A stretch of 64,000 nt of DNA, from NCBI RefSeq assembly GCF_001045465.1, contig NZ_LFND01000005.1:124001-188000 (forward strand), given 5' to 3'. Of this stretch, positions 51,822 to 60,237 are shown in pieces; position 1 is the stretch's first letter, and each line of letters starts with the position of its first letter. Position numbers and translations under genes: made by a program. The notes under the pieces were generated by a model. It was not told the DNA's origin. It worked only from the letters and a program-made list of their open reading frames with translations, and did no database searches. This DNA is from Chryseobacterium angstadtii (lineage in GTDB: Bacteria; Bacteroidota; Bacteroidia; Flavobacteriales; Weeksellaceae).

Positions 51822-52256
51822 ATGCCAATAGTTAGACGTTTTGAGCAAAATAAGAAAACATTAGAGCAGTTTTATAAAGAGCTTATTCCAAAACCTGATG
51901 ATCAAATCGCAGACTTTGGAACACCTATGCTGGAAGTTCTGAAATCCGTCAATACAATGTTTCAGGAAACTGTTTTGTATGGATTAACTTCTCATGCATC
52001 CTTGCTTTTATTTAGCGACAATCATGAAAATTCAGATTATTATGTAATTATTAACGCATACCAACTCAATTCGTATGCTGAATATAGAATTGATTATGTG
52101 ATTCCGGAAAATATTAGACCATGGGAAGGAGCAATTGTAAATGGGAGTTCCGGAACATTAGATGAATTTGAAAAAAAGATTATTATTTCAATGTATAATT
52201 CTGAAGGATGGAAACATAATATTGAATTGCAAAATCTATACGAGAGCATAAAGTAA
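51822..52256 (+). CDS. Hypothetical protein
   Basis: A 144-residue cytoplasmic protein of unknown family with no signal peptide. Visible features are IVRRFEQNKKTLEQFYKELI (helical), HASLLLFSDNHENSDYYVIINAY (beta) and a late TLDEFEKKIIISMYNSEGWK. It lies 31 bp after the frameshifted secreted gene and runs into a terminator shared with the convergent HAD gene. Size and isolation resemble immunity-type genes, but there is no toxin next to it. Confidence 0.65.
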   Translation: MPIVRRFEQNKKTLEQFYKELIPKPDDQIADFGTPMLEVLKSVNTMFQETVLYGLTSHASLLLFSDNHENSDYYVIINAYQLNSYAEYRIDYVIPENIRPWEGAIVNGSSGTLDEFEKKIIISMYNSEGWKHNIELQNLYESIK

Positions 52257-52283
52257 AAAACCGTTCAATTTGAACGGTTTTTT
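52255..52283. terminator. Bidirectional terminator
   Basis: AAAAAACCGTTCA/TGAACGGTTTTTT, a 13-bp stem with ATT loop that overlaps the end of one stop codon and touches the other. It serves the convergent hypothetical and HAD genes. Confidence 0.9.
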
Positions 52284-52971
52284 ACAAATATTTCAACACT
52301 TCATCAATACTTTTCAGTTCCATAAAATGATTATGCTCCAGATGATGTTCATGCTGTTCATGACTCCAGGTTACATGATAAGGAATATGTGCGGCAAAAC
52401 CTCCGATTTCCAGAACTGGCAAAACATCTGATTTGATGGAATTTCCAAGCATCATAAAGTGTTCAGGTTTACAGTCCAGGTGTTTCAACAGCTTTTGATA
52501 ATCGCTTTCCTTCTTGTCACTCATAATTTCAATATGATGGAAATAGTCCTGCAATCCTGAATTTTTGAGTTTTCTTTCCTGATCCAGCAGATCGCCTTTT
52601 GTAGCGACAACCAGCCTGTATTTCCCTTTTAAAGCTTCTAATGTATCAGTAACTCCATCCAATAATTCTATCGGCTTCTGCAGTAATTCCTGACCAATCT
52701 CAATCGTTCTGTTGATTAACTGCATAGAGGCTGTGCCGCCCGAAACCCTGCTCACCGTTTCGATCATACAAAGCATGAAACCTTTTACACCATAACCATA
52801 GAGGTGAAGATTCTGCATTTCGGTTTTAAATAATTCCTGAGACACGGAATGCTGTGGCAAATAATTTTCGAGCAGCACACAGAATTCTTTTTCTGCTTCC
52901 TGAAAATAAGGTTCATTGATCCAAAGGGTGTCGTCTGCATCAAATGCGATGGTGGTTATGTGATTATTCAT
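52282..52971 (-). CDS. HAD-family hydrolase (YjjG-like)
   Basis: A 229-residue protein from ATG 52971 (MNNHITTIAF); the 16 upstream codons are not conserved in type. HAD motif I is TIAFDADDTLW, with nucleophile Asp and acid/base Asp. The helical cap follows (EAEKEFCVLLENYLPQHSVS), then motif II in RLVVATKG, and motif III-IV in MSDKKESDYQKLL and FMMLGNSIKSDVLPVLEIGG. Such proteins are phosphatases for nucleotides or sugar phosphates; the substrate is unknown. Transcribed alone, divergent from the Crp/Fnr gene at 53050. Confidence 0.85.
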   Translation of the reverse strand: MNNHITTIAFDADDTLWINEPYFQEAEKEFCVLLENYLPQHSVSQELFKTEMQNLHLYGYGVKGFMLCMIETVSRVSGGTASMQLINRTIEIGQELLQKPIELLDGVTDTLEALKGKYRLVVATKGDLLDQERKLKNSGLQDYFHHIEIMSDKKESDYQKLLKHLDCKPEHFMMLGNSIKSDVLPVLEIGGFAAHIPYHVTWSHEQHEHHLEHNHFMELKSIDEVLKYL

Positions 52972-53049
52972 TTTACTTTTTGTAATTTTCTCCTGACAAA
53001 ATTCAGTATAAAAATTCAATCAGAAAAGGACATTTGTCCCGGATAAGAT

Positions 53050-53616
53050 ATGTTAAGGACCAATCATTTGTTTTTAAGCTATTTAGAAGATCTTTACCAA
53101 AAGAAGGAGCATGAAGAAGATATCATGGTAAGGTTCTTTTCTAAAGGGAAAAGGATATTTACACAAAATGAAAAACCTTCAAAAATAATGTTGATTAAAG
53201 AAGGAATTACCAAATGTTTTTTCGTTGAGGAAAATGGTAAAGAATTTATCGTTGAATTTTTGGGAAAAGGGGAGATCATCGGGGAGATAGAGCTCATCCG
53301 GAATATTTCCTGTCTGTGCAGTATAGAAGCAGTAACGGATGTAACCGTTTATAGTGTCGCTATACCTTATTTTAAATCTTTAATAAAAAATGATCTTTCG
53401 CTGAATAATCTCCTGCTGGATGTTTTTGCTGAACGGATTGTGAATACTTCCAAAAGAGCATCATACCAACAGCTGTATGCGGCAGAACACACTTTAGCCC
53501 AACTTCTTGAACTCCAGAAACAGGAGAAAATTGAAATGTCAAAAGAAGATATAGCGGCTTACCTGGGAATTACGGTGAGAAGCCTGAACAGGACGCTGAA
53601 GAATTTGGGAAGATAG
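53050..53616 (+). CDS. Crp/Fnr-family transcriptional regulator
   Basis: A 188-residue regulator. The cyclic-nucleotide-binding fold spans ~25-125 (FSKGKRIFTQNEKPSKIMLI, EFLGKGEIIGEIELIRNISC, VTDVTVYSVAIP), and the C-terminal winged helix has MSKEDIAAYLGITVRSLNRTL. It is different from the regulator at 46098 and closer to flavobacterial HcpR/Fnr-like forms. No iron-sulphur cysteine set is visible. It is divergent from the HAD gene and followed by repeat-rich DNA. Confidence 0.87.
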   Translation: MLRTNHLFLSYLEDLYQKKEHEEDIMVRFFSKGKRIFTQNEKPSKIMLIKEGITKCFFVEENGKEFIVEFLGKGEIIGEIELIRNISCLCSIEAVTDVTVYSVAIPYFKSLIKNDLSLNNLLLDVFAERIVNTSKRASYQQLYAAEHTLAQLLELQKQEKIEMSKEDIAAYLGITVRSLNRTLKNLGR

Positions 53617-53620
53617 AGAA

Positions 53621-53815
53621 CGTTGGGAAGCCGGAAGATAGAAGAAGGAAGTTATTGAGTGCTAAAAGACGGTTGGTATGGGTTCCTATGAAAAAATAAC
53701 TAGACTCTTTTTTACCGTTACAATTTCGAGTAATAGCCATGTCAAGGTTCAAAACCTTGACATAGCTTCCTAAAAAATAAATAGCAGCTTCCATTCTCCC
53801 TCTTCCAGTTCCCAT
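53621..53815. repeat. Composite intergenic element with inner palindrome, copy 2
   Basis: GGGAAGCCGGAAGATAGAAG at the left end is the approximate inverse of the CTTCCATTCTCCCTCTTCCA stretch at the right end. The palindrome at 53739 lies between them. The architecture is the same as at 33320-33495. No coding frame or transposase is present. Confidence 0.45.
53739..53763. repeat. Palindrome of the GTCAAGG family, copy 3
   Basis: ATGTCAAGGTT and its complement AACCTTGACAT around CAA. It shares the core TGTCAAGGTT...AACCTTGACA with the identical pair at 33364 and 55041. Confidence 0.85.
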
Positions 53816-53906
53816 CCTCAATTAATTGCAATTATTGACCGGATTTCTACTCATAAAAACATTATCCTCCGTATTTTTGCACAGATATAAAATCGGAAAC
53901 TACAAA

Positions 53907-54407
53907 ATGAATGACCTGCAATTCAGGGATGCTGACCTGAAAGATTTAGAAAAAATAGTGGAGATCTACAATTCTACCATTCCGTCCAGGATGGTGACCG
54001 CAGATACCGAAAATGTGTCTGTAGAAAGCAGAAAAGAATGGTTTGAGGAGCACAATCCTGAAACAAGACCGCTTTGGATTATTGAAAATGATCATGAAAC
54101 AGTAGGATGGGTAAGCTTTTCTTCATTTTATGGAAGGCCCGCATACAACGGAACCGTTGAAATGAGTATTTATCTGGACGAATCCTGCAGAGGAAAAGGC
54201 TTTGGTAAAAAAGTGATGGAGTATTGTATTGACCGCGCACCCGGTTTAGGAATAAAAACGCTTCTCGGATTTATCTTTTCTCATAATGAAGCGAGTTTGA
54301 AACTCTTCAGGCATTTCGGATTTGAAGTATGGGGAATGTTTCCCGATGTGGCCGTTCTGGATGAGGTGGAAAGGAGCTTGACGATTTTAGGAAAAAGGGT
54401 AGGATAG
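53907..54407 (+). CDS. GNAT-family N-acetyltransferase (phosphinothricin acetyltransferase-like)
   Basis: A 166-residue enzyme from ATG 53907 (MNDLQFRDADLKDLEKIV); the upstream frame lies in promoter and repeat DNA, and a -7-like TATTTTTG is at 53872-53879. The acetyl-CoA-binding motif A is MSIYLDESCRGKGFGKKVM (Q/R-x-x-G-x-G/A). The N-terminal IYNSTIPSRMVTADT and LGFIFSHNEASLKLFRHFGFEVWG match the Pat/Bar (L-phosphinothricin or methionine-sulfoximine acetyltransferase) branch. The natural substrate is not known. Confidence 0.85.
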   Translation: MNDLQFRDADLKDLEKIVEIYNSTIPSRMVTADTENVSVESRKEWFEEHNPETRPLWIIENDHETVGWVSFSSFYGRPAYNGTVEMSIYLDESCRGKGFGKKVMEYCIDRAPGLGIKTLLGFIFSHNEASLKLFRHFGFEVWGMFPDVAVLDEVERSLTILGKRVG

Positions 54408-54416
54408 GTTGATACA

Positions 54417-54962
54417 ATGAAAGAATTATTTGCGATTTTATCCATTGTAATGTTTGTGGCTAAAGGAAATGCCCAAACAGAAAATATCAATAGTGGGAAA
54501 TATCACCCGGCAAAGGAACATTTTGAAACTGAGTACCGTAAACAGGAATATCCCCAATATTCAAGATCTCAGATCAAGGTGGAAAAAGATAGGATTGTTA
54601 TTGATATTGTTAAAGTTATTGAGTTTTCAAAATATTTAGATGAAAGATTTAAATTGATTTTTGCAAACGGATTATTAGACCCTGTAAGAATTAATGGAAA
54701 TCCGGTTTTAAAAATAACGGATATGGATGAATTACTCTTATTGAATCCAAATCCTCAAACCAAGAGATTTAAATTTTGGAGTTTTCCTCAAAATAAAAAT
54801 GCTGAAAAAGATAGTATTGAATATCTTCTTAGAGGTAAGGTGAATCCCAATGAATATTATTTTGAACTTCAAAATGAAAATGCAGATGAAAATACAGGTT
54901 TTAAAGAATTTGTAGAAGGAGCAAAGCTTTCTTATCTGGCGTATGGAGGAATTATCCTTTAA
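54417..54962 (+). CDS. Secreted hypothetical protein
   Basis: A 181-residue exported protein with signal peptide ending VAKGNAQ. The mature part contains KVEKDRIVIDIVKVIEFSKY, a LLNPNPQTKRFKFWSFPQN stretch and an acidic end (NENADENTGFKEFVEGAKLS). No family recognised. It begins 9 nt after the acetyltransferase stop, so it may be co-transcribed. Two palindromes follow before the convergent gene. Confidence 0.65.
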   Translation: MKELFAILSIVMFVAKGNAQTENINSGKYHPAKEHFETEYRKQEYPQYSRSQIKVEKDRIVIDIVKVIEFSKYLDERFKLIFANGLLDPVRINGNPVLKITDMDELLLLNPNPQTKRFKFWSFPQNKNAEKDSIEYLLRGKVNPNEYYFELQNENADENTGFKEFVEGAKLSYLAYGGIIL

Positions 54963-55038
54963 CTTGCTTTAACTTATAATGTCTTCTTAGACTTGAGCAA
55001 TAAAAATGATGTGGGTAGAGAGAAGTTAGAAGCTGCTG

Positions 55039-55075
55039 TTATCCTTGTCAAGGTTTTAAACCTTGACAAGGATAA
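55039..55075. repeat. Perfect palindrome, copy 2 of the 33-bp unit
   Basis: An 18-bp arm around a single T. The central 33 bases (55041-55073) are identical to 33364-33396. Confidence 0.9.
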
Positions 55076-55083
55076 TTTAAAAT

Positions 55084-55116
55084 GAATTTCGCGAAGTTGG
55101 AGACTTCGCGAAATTC
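55084..55116. terminator. Long-stem hairpin GAATTTCGCGAAGT
   Basis: A perfect 14-bp stem with TGGAG loop between convergent genes. Its arm GCGAAGT..ACTTCGC resembles the GCGGAGTC..GACTCCGC stem at 56525, so it may belong to a family of hairpins of the form GCGnAGT-loop-ACTnCGC. Confidence 0.7.
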
Positions 55117-55143
55117 GTAAGGAATGGATCAAATTCTTTTAAT

Positions 55144-55632
55144 CTATTCCGGATATTTTAAATCGATAAGTTTAGCTCTATACTCCTTCAGATTTTTGAG
55201 AATTTCATTTAAATCTTTATCTTTATTCAGGATTACAATACCATGATAAATAGGATAGTCATTTATACTTAGATCAAATTTGCTGAGTGATTCGTTGGAT
55301 GCTTTTGTAGTTGATTTTATATAATCAGCTAAAAGAAAAATGAGATTAATATTGGGTTCAGACTCATAAAAAGGTAAATAATCTTTTTCTTCATGAATGT
55401 CAAAAAAATCCCTTATTGTCAATCTTAAATAGTCTTCAATGGCTAAAATTGCAAGCTTGTATATGGACTCATATTCCTTTTTATCATCCAATGAGCCCCA
55501 CCAATCTATTGCTAATTCATTTCCTCTGAAATATATTATTGCTTTATTTAAGCCTTCAATAATGATTTCTAATCTTCTAAATGTAGGATCGAAGAGAGCA
55601 TGTCTTCGTAATTCTTCTATACTTAAATCCAT
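55144..55632 (-). CDS. Hypothetical protein
   Basis: A 162-residue cytoplasmic protein, mostly alpha-helical and acidic, with no signal peptide or known motif. Notable parts are LSIEELRRHALFDPTFRRLE, YFRGNELAIDWWGSLDDKKE and NLIFLLADYIKSTTKASNES. It starts 12 nt after the GLPGLI gene on the same strand. Unknown function. Confidence 0.65.
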   Translation of the reverse strand: MDLSIEELRRHALFDPTFRRLEIIIEGLNKAIIYFRGNELAIDWWGSLDDKKEYESIYKLAILAIEDYLRLTIRDFFDIHEEKDYLPFYESEPNINLIFLLADYIKSTTKASNESLSKFDLSINDYPIYHGIVILNKDKDLNEILKNLKEYRAKLIDLKYPE

Positions 55633-55643
55633 TTTTAAAGAAG

Positions 55644-56471
55644 TTACTTACTTTTAAAAGCAGGTTCTTTATCTTTTTCAATATAAATGTAGCGACTTTT
55701 TATACCGTTCTGAAGCATGGATTTCTTTTTATTAAGCTCTTCAATCGTTTCTATACTTTCGTTCTTGAAAGAGGTTTTCTGGCCATTTTTTATACCTTCC
55801 GCCATCATCCTCGTGGGATTTTCGTAAATGTCCTCGATATACTTATTGAATTTCTCGTTGGAAATAGGAATGGCAGACTTTCCATAGTGAGTTTCGACAA
55901 AATCTTTGGTATCGTATTCGGTGCTTAGCTTTTTATTGCTGATCAGCTTATAGATAAAATTTTTATCGGTGTCTTCCAGAATAAAGATCAGACCCGGAAG
56001 TCCTCTGAATTTGTAAGGACCTTCTTTAATATTCACTTCATTACAAAACCAGGCATTCCATGTTCTGCCTCCGAAATCGGTAGTGGCTTTTTGAAGTTTA
56101 TAGCCGTTATATTGTTGTGTTTCCTGAAGCAGTTTCCAGTTCATTTCGTCATTGGTATTCACTACAAAATAGTCGAAAAAATCTCTGTACCATTTGTTTT
56201 TAGACGAATTGGGAGCTCTTTCGATTACCTGGTCTGTTTTGGTACTGTATCTTGAAACAGATCTGTTTGCGTTTTTATTGATGGAATCATATTCTGCAAA
56301 CGTTTGATCATAGAATTTTACTGATTTTGGGCTGATGTCGAGATTCATAAGATTCCGTCTGTAATCTTCAGAAGCATCTTTTCTGTACTGAAGTTCATAA
56401 GTAAATCTATTGGTTTGCGCTTGATAAAATGATCCTGCATATAAGGCAAGCAGGAATATAATTTTTTTCAT
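55644..56471 (-). CDS. GLPGLI family protein
   Basis: A 275-residue exported protein (signal peptide ends SFYQAQ). The family motif is KEGPYKFRGLPGLIFILEDT at residues ~170-190, preceded by the conserved AWFCNEVNIKEGPY and beta-rich N-terminal strands (RFTYELQYRKD, SVKFYDQTFAEYDS). GLPGLI proteins are a Bacteroidota-specific family of unknown function, often encoded beside TonB-dependent receptors, which is not the case here. It heads a two-gene unit with the hypothetical gene at 55144. Confidence 0.9.
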   Translation of the reverse strand: MKKIIFLLALYAGSFYQAQTNRFTYELQYRKDASEDYRRNLMNLDISPKSVKFYDQTFAEYDSINKNANRSVSRYSTKTDQVIERAPNSSKNKWYRDFFDYFVVNTNDEMNWKLLQETQQYNGYKLQKATTDFGGRTWNAWFCNEVNIKEGPYKFRGLPGLIFILEDTDKNFIYKLISNKKLSTEYDTKDFVETHYGKSAIPISNEKFNKYIEDIYENPTRMMAEGIKNGQKTSFKNESIETIEELNKKKSMLQNGIKSRYIYIEKDKEPAFKSK

Positions 56472-56524
56472 GATTCTATTGACTCTGTTTAATAATGGGC
56501 CAAAAATAGTGAAATATAATAAAC

Positions 56525-56559
56525 AAACCAGCGCGGAGTCGAAGACTCCGCGCTGGTTT
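56525..56559 (-). terminator. 16-bp-stem terminator after MATE gene
   Basis: AAACCAGCGCGGAGTC and its exact complement around a GAA loop, followed on the minus strand by TTTGTTTATTATA. It is a very stable GC-rich hairpin between the MATE and GLPGLI genes. Confidence 0.85.
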
Positions 56560-56709
56560 TTCAGCTATTCTTTTAAAAAAAATCGAAATGTCTGAAGTTC
56601 GAAGACGCAAGTGGTTCAGCCTTAGGAACAATTATATTTTTATTTTAATTGTTGATTAATTTAACCAAACCATCAGAAATATAAATGTCCAATAGTAGCT
56701 TCCATCCTC

Positions 56710-58068
56710 CTAATTCTGCTTAATTCTCTTCGCAGACATATTTAAAAATCGTTTCACCAGGAAAACCGCAGAAACGGTAAGTCCCAGTCCTAAAGCAATC
56801 CACATTCCGAATGCACCCATTTTCAGAGTAACACACAGAAAATAACCCAGTGGAATTGTAATGATCCAGTAAGCAATGAAAGTATAAATGGAGGGAATTT
56901 TCACATCCTGAAGCCCTCTCAGCATTCCTAAAGCGGTAACCTGAATTCCATCCGATAGCTGGAATAATGCGGCAATAACCATTAATTTGGAAGCCAGCGT
57001 AATTACTTCCACTTCCTCTTTTTTAGTAAAGAAAGTCGGAAGTATGTTTCTGCCCAGAATGAAGACCAGACCGCAGATACACATGAAAATAAAGGCAATT
57101 TTAAGGTTATTGATTCCTACTTTTCGCAGTTCAACAAAATTCTGCTCACCCAATTTTCTTCCGATCATTACCGTAGAAGCCACACTGAATCCTACACACA
57201 GGTTGAAGGTAAATGAAGCCATACTCAATGCAATCTGGTGAGAAGCAATATCGTGCGCTGAAATTAAACCACAGATAAATGCAGCCCCTGCAAAAGCAGT
57301 TACTTCAAAGAACATCTGTAAAGCCGTTGGCAGACCCAATTTCACCATTTTATCAAACATACTTCTGGAGAAAACCTGGATTTTTAATGAAAAATCTTTA
57401 ATATATCGTCTTGTCTTTTTCTCTTTTACCAATACCACATAAAGGAATACTACCATGAAAATTCTCGAGATCAATGTTGCTAAGGCTGAGCCTTTTACGC
57501 CCATTTCAGGGAAAATCCATAGCCCTTTGATGAAAACATAGTTCAGAACAATATTAATGATGTTGGCAATAATTGTTGCTTTGGTAACGCCTATGGTGTA
57601 AGAAAGACCTTCGGAAACTTCACGAAGAGTCTGAAATGCCATAAACGGAATCATGCTGATCGCCATAATACCGAGGAAATCCACTGTATTAGGGATAATT
57701 TTGGCAGGCTGCCCCGAGTGATAGAGCAGAGGCATTCCTAAAAGTAGAACTCCCATTAAAATGATTCCCACAGACATATTGATGACAAATCCGTGGCTGA
57801 AAACAGAATTAATTGTTCCATGATCCTGCTTGGAATGAGCCTCCGAAACCAGAGGCGGTATGGCAAACGAAAATCCCAGCGCCAGTACAAATACCGAGAA
57901 AAACACAGCATTTCCCAATGAAACTGATGCCAGCGCGTCTGCACCTAAAAGTTTTCCGACAATAATATTGTCGAACAAATTCACCGAGACCTGCCCCACC
58001 TGCGTAAGCATTACAGGAAGAGCCAGAGTCAGGCATTCTTTCGTATAGTTTTTGTTTAAAAAGTTCAT
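56710..58068 (-). CDS. MATE-family efflux transporter
   Basis: A 452-residue inner-membrane protein with 12 predicted membrane segments in two homologous halves. Family signatures are LTLALPVMLTQVGQVSVNLFD at the first helix, VGKLLGADALASVSLGNAVF, GVKGSALATLISRIF, and the repeat FGMWIALGLGLTVSA in the second half. It should export cationic drugs or dyes in exchange for Na+ or H+; NorM-type is likely. The substrate cannot be told from sequence. Transcribed alone. Confidence 0.92.
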   Translation of the reverse strand: MNFLNKNYTKECLTLALPVMLTQVGQVSVNLFDNIIVGKLLGADALASVSLGNAVFFSVFVLALGFSFAIPPLVSEAHSKQDHGTINSVFSHGFVINMSVGIILMGVLLLGMPLLYHSGQPAKIIPNTVDFLGIMAISMIPFMAFQTLREVSEGLSYTIGVTKATIIANIINIVLNYVFIKGLWIFPEMGVKGSALATLISRIFMVVFLYVVLVKEKKTRRYIKDFSLKIQVFSRSMFDKMVKLGLPTALQMFFEVTAFAGAAFICGLISAHDIASHQIALSMASFTFNLCVGFSVASTVMIGRKLGEQNFVELRKVGINNLKIAFIFMCICGLVFILGRNILPTFFTKKEEVEVITLASKLMVIAALFQLSDGIQVTALGMLRGLQDVKIPSIYTFIAYWIITIPLGYFLCVTLKMGAFGMWIALGLGLTVSAVFLVKRFLNMSAKRIKQN

Positions 58069-58172
58069 AATAGTTTATGATTCATATATAGTTTAATTCT
58101 TAAAATCGGGCAAAAAAAAAATTTGCAGTAAGGCTACTGCAAATTTTATAATATATTTAATGTTTAATTACA

Positions 58173-59357
58173 TTATTTCCTTACAAAACTGGCAACATCC
58201 TCTTCGGAAACAGTATTTCCGCCAAGAATAATTAATCTTTCCACAACATTTCTAAGTTCTCTGATATTTCCGGTCCATGAAAGAACTTTAAGGGCATCAA
58301 TAGCTTTATCATCAAACTTTTTCACGGCAGTACCATGCTCATCGGCAATCATACCGGAAAAATGCTCCACTAATAATCTGATGTCATCTTTTCTGTCATC
58401 CAATGGGGGAACATAAATTTCAATCACAGAAAGCCTGTGATAAAGATCTTCCCTGAACTTACCTTCTTCAATCTCCTTCTGCATGTTTTTATTCGTTGCT
58501 GCAATTACCCTTACATCAACTTTTATTTCTTTGTCGCTTCCTACCGGAGAAACTTTGCTTTCCTGCAATGCTCTCAATACTTTAGCCTGGGCAATAAGAC
58601 TCATATCTCCAATTTCATCCAAAAAGATGGTACCACCGTTGGCCTGTTCAAATTTCCCCTGCTTGTCTTTGATAGCACCGGTAAAAGAACCTTTTACATG
58701 TCCGAAAAGTTCAGATTCAATAAGCTCGGAAGGAATAGCCGCACAGTTGACTTCAACCATCGGGCCTCTGGCACGTTCACTTTGATTGTGGATGGCATGT
58801 GCTACCAATTCTTTTCCTGCACCGTTTGGTCCTGTAATCAGAACTCGGGCGTCAGAAGCAGCTACCTTTTCGATCATATCCTGGATTTTTTTCAATGCAG
58901 GAGAATCTCCGATCATCTGATATTTTTTGTTAACCTTTCTTTTTAAGGTTTTATTTTCAGTTTGAAGGTTTTTATTTTCCTTTTTCAGACTTTCTTTAGC
59001 CAAAGCATTTTTTACGCTTGTAATCAGCCTGTTGATATCGATAGGTTTGGAAATAAAGTCGTATGCACCTTCCTTCAGGCAGGAAACAGCAGAGTCTATA
59101 TCCGCGTGACCTGAGATCATGATGAATGTGCTTTCAGGTTTTAAGACCATACTTTGTTTCAAAAGTTCGGTTCCTGAAAGTTTAGGCATCTTGATATCGG
59201 AGATCACCAATGCGAAATCTTCTTTTTCTATCTGTTTGTAGCCTTCCAGGCCATCTTCAGCGATAACAAATTCGTAATCGGTAAGTTCATCAGAAAGAAT
59301 ACTGTGTAATACTCCCGAGATTGCTTTTTCGTCTTCTACAATAAGGATTTTTTGCAT
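58173..59357 (-). CDS. Sigma-54-dependent response regulator lacking a DNA-binding domain
   Basis: A 394-residue NtrC-class activator. The receiver domain has phosphoacceptor Asp54 (VISDIKMP) and Lys104 (ISKPID). A coiled linker (~118-145) follows. The AAA+ domain has Walker A GPNGAGKE (176-183), the sigma-54-contacting loop GSFTGA (223-228; canonical GAFTGA) and Walker B TIFLDEIG. The protein ends at FVRK394, just after the AAA+ lid, with no Fis-type helix-turn-helix. It would act on RNA polymerase-sigma-54 from solution, as known for FlgR of Helicobacter. No histidine kinase is adjacent. Confidence 0.93.
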   Translation of the reverse strand: MQKILIVEDEKAISGVLHSILSDELTDYEFVIAEDGLEGYKQIEKEDFALVISDIKMPKLSGTELLKQSMVLKPESTFIMISGHADIDSAVSCLKEGAYDFISKPIDINRLITSVKNALAKESLKKENKNLQTENKTLKRKVNKKYQMIGDSPALKKIQDMIEKVAASDARVLITGPNGAGKELVAHAIHNQSERARGPMVEVNCAAIPSELIESELFGHVKGSFTGAIKDKQGKFEQANGGTIFLDEIGDMSLIAQAKVLRALQESKVSPVGSDKEIKVDVRVIAATNKNMQKEIEEGKFREDLYHRLSVIEIYVPPLDDRKDDIRLLVEHFSGMIADEHGTAVKKFDDKAIDALKVLSWTGNIRELRNVVERLIILGGNTVSEEDVASFVRK

Positions 59358-59362
59358 AGTTG

Positions 59363-59395
59363 CAAATTTAGATTTTTTGATTCAATTATTAGCAA
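59363..59395 (-). promoter_or_regulatory. Possible promoter of the sigma-54 regulator gene
   Basis: On the minus strand, TTG (59395-59393), a 22-nt spacer and TAAATTTG (59370-59363). The -7 element ends only 5 nt before the ATG at 59357, so the transcript would be nearly leaderless. Confidence 0.4.
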
Positions 59396-59413
59396 AAACT
59401 ATACCTAAATATA

Positions 59414-60073
59414 CTATTTTGAATAGTCTCTTCTGCCGAAAATAGCAGATCCCACCCTTACGGAATTGGCACCGCATTCAATGGCAGCCGGGAAATCATC
59501 ACTCATTCCCATAGATAAGGTTTCTAATGTTTTTAATTGATTCAATTCATCAAAAAGTCCTTTTAACAGTAAGAATTCTTCTTTTACCTGTTCTTTATCG
59601 TCCGTAAATGTTGCCATTCCCATCAGTCCCGTGATGTGAATGTTTGAAAATTTTCCATCCACATAGTCTTTGAACAAAGCTTTTGCTTCAGCTATTTCAA
59701 GCCCGAATTTACTTTCTTCAGCGGCGATTTTTACCTGGAGAAGTACCTTTATGGTTCTGTTGTTTTTGCCCGCTTCCTTGCTGATTTCTGAAAGAAGTTT
59801 TTCTGAGTCCACACTCTGGATTGTATCTATAAACGGAGCAATATACTTTACTTTATTCGTCTGCAGATGCCCTATAAGATGCCATTGAATATCCTGGGGC
59901 AGGACAGGGTACTTTTCCATAAGTTCCTGAACCTTATTTTCCCCAAAGATTTTCTGGCCAAAATGATATACTTCCAGAACAGCTTCTGCCGGATGTGTTT
60001 TAGAAACTGCTACCAGTTGTACTCCCGCCGGAAGCTGATTTTTTATTGCGTTGTAATTTTCTTTACGATTCAT
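59414..60073 (-). CDS. YggS/PROSC-family pyridoxal-phosphate homeostasis protein
   Basis: A 219-residue single-domain TIM barrel. The PLP lysine is in VQLVAVSKTHP (near residue 25). Further conserved parts are FGENKVQELMEKYP, IQWHLIGHLQTNKVKYI, QSVDSEKLLSEISKEA, GLMGMATFTDD, LSMGMSDDFPAAIECGANSVRVGSAIFG. The protein carries PLP without known catalysis and balances cellular vitamin B6 and amino-acid pools. Length is normal. It lies 56 bp upstream of the sigma-54 regulator on the same strand. Confidence 0.95.
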   Translation of the reverse strand: MNRKENYNAIKNQLPAGVQLVAVSKTHPAEAVLEVYHFGQKIFGENKVQELMEKYPVLPQDIQWHLIGHLQTNKVKYIAPFIDTIQSVDSEKLLSEISKEAGKNNRTIKVLLQVKIAAEESKFGLEIAEAKALFKDYVDGKFSNIHITGLMGMATFTDDKEQVKEEFLLLKGLFDELNQLKTLETLSMGMSDDFPAAIECGANSVRVGSAIFGRRDYSK

Positions 60074-60237
60074 AAATGCAAATTTCTGAATTTTAAAAGC
60101 AAAAAACTAATGAATCTGTAAAATTGTTGTTGACAATTGCTGGTTTGTATTTATTGGTTGCTAGTTGTCAGTTTAACATCAGTGTAATTTATTCCAATTG
60201 TTACACTGTTAGATTACTAGATTGTTACATTATTATA

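Noticed and set aside
31214..55075. CRISPR repeats
   Set aside because: The palindromes are single, far apart and lack spacers of regular length; no cas gene is present.
58437..58946. 169-residue plus-strand frame within the sigma-54 regulator gene
   Set aside because: Antisense to the AAA+ domain coding sequence; no independent support.
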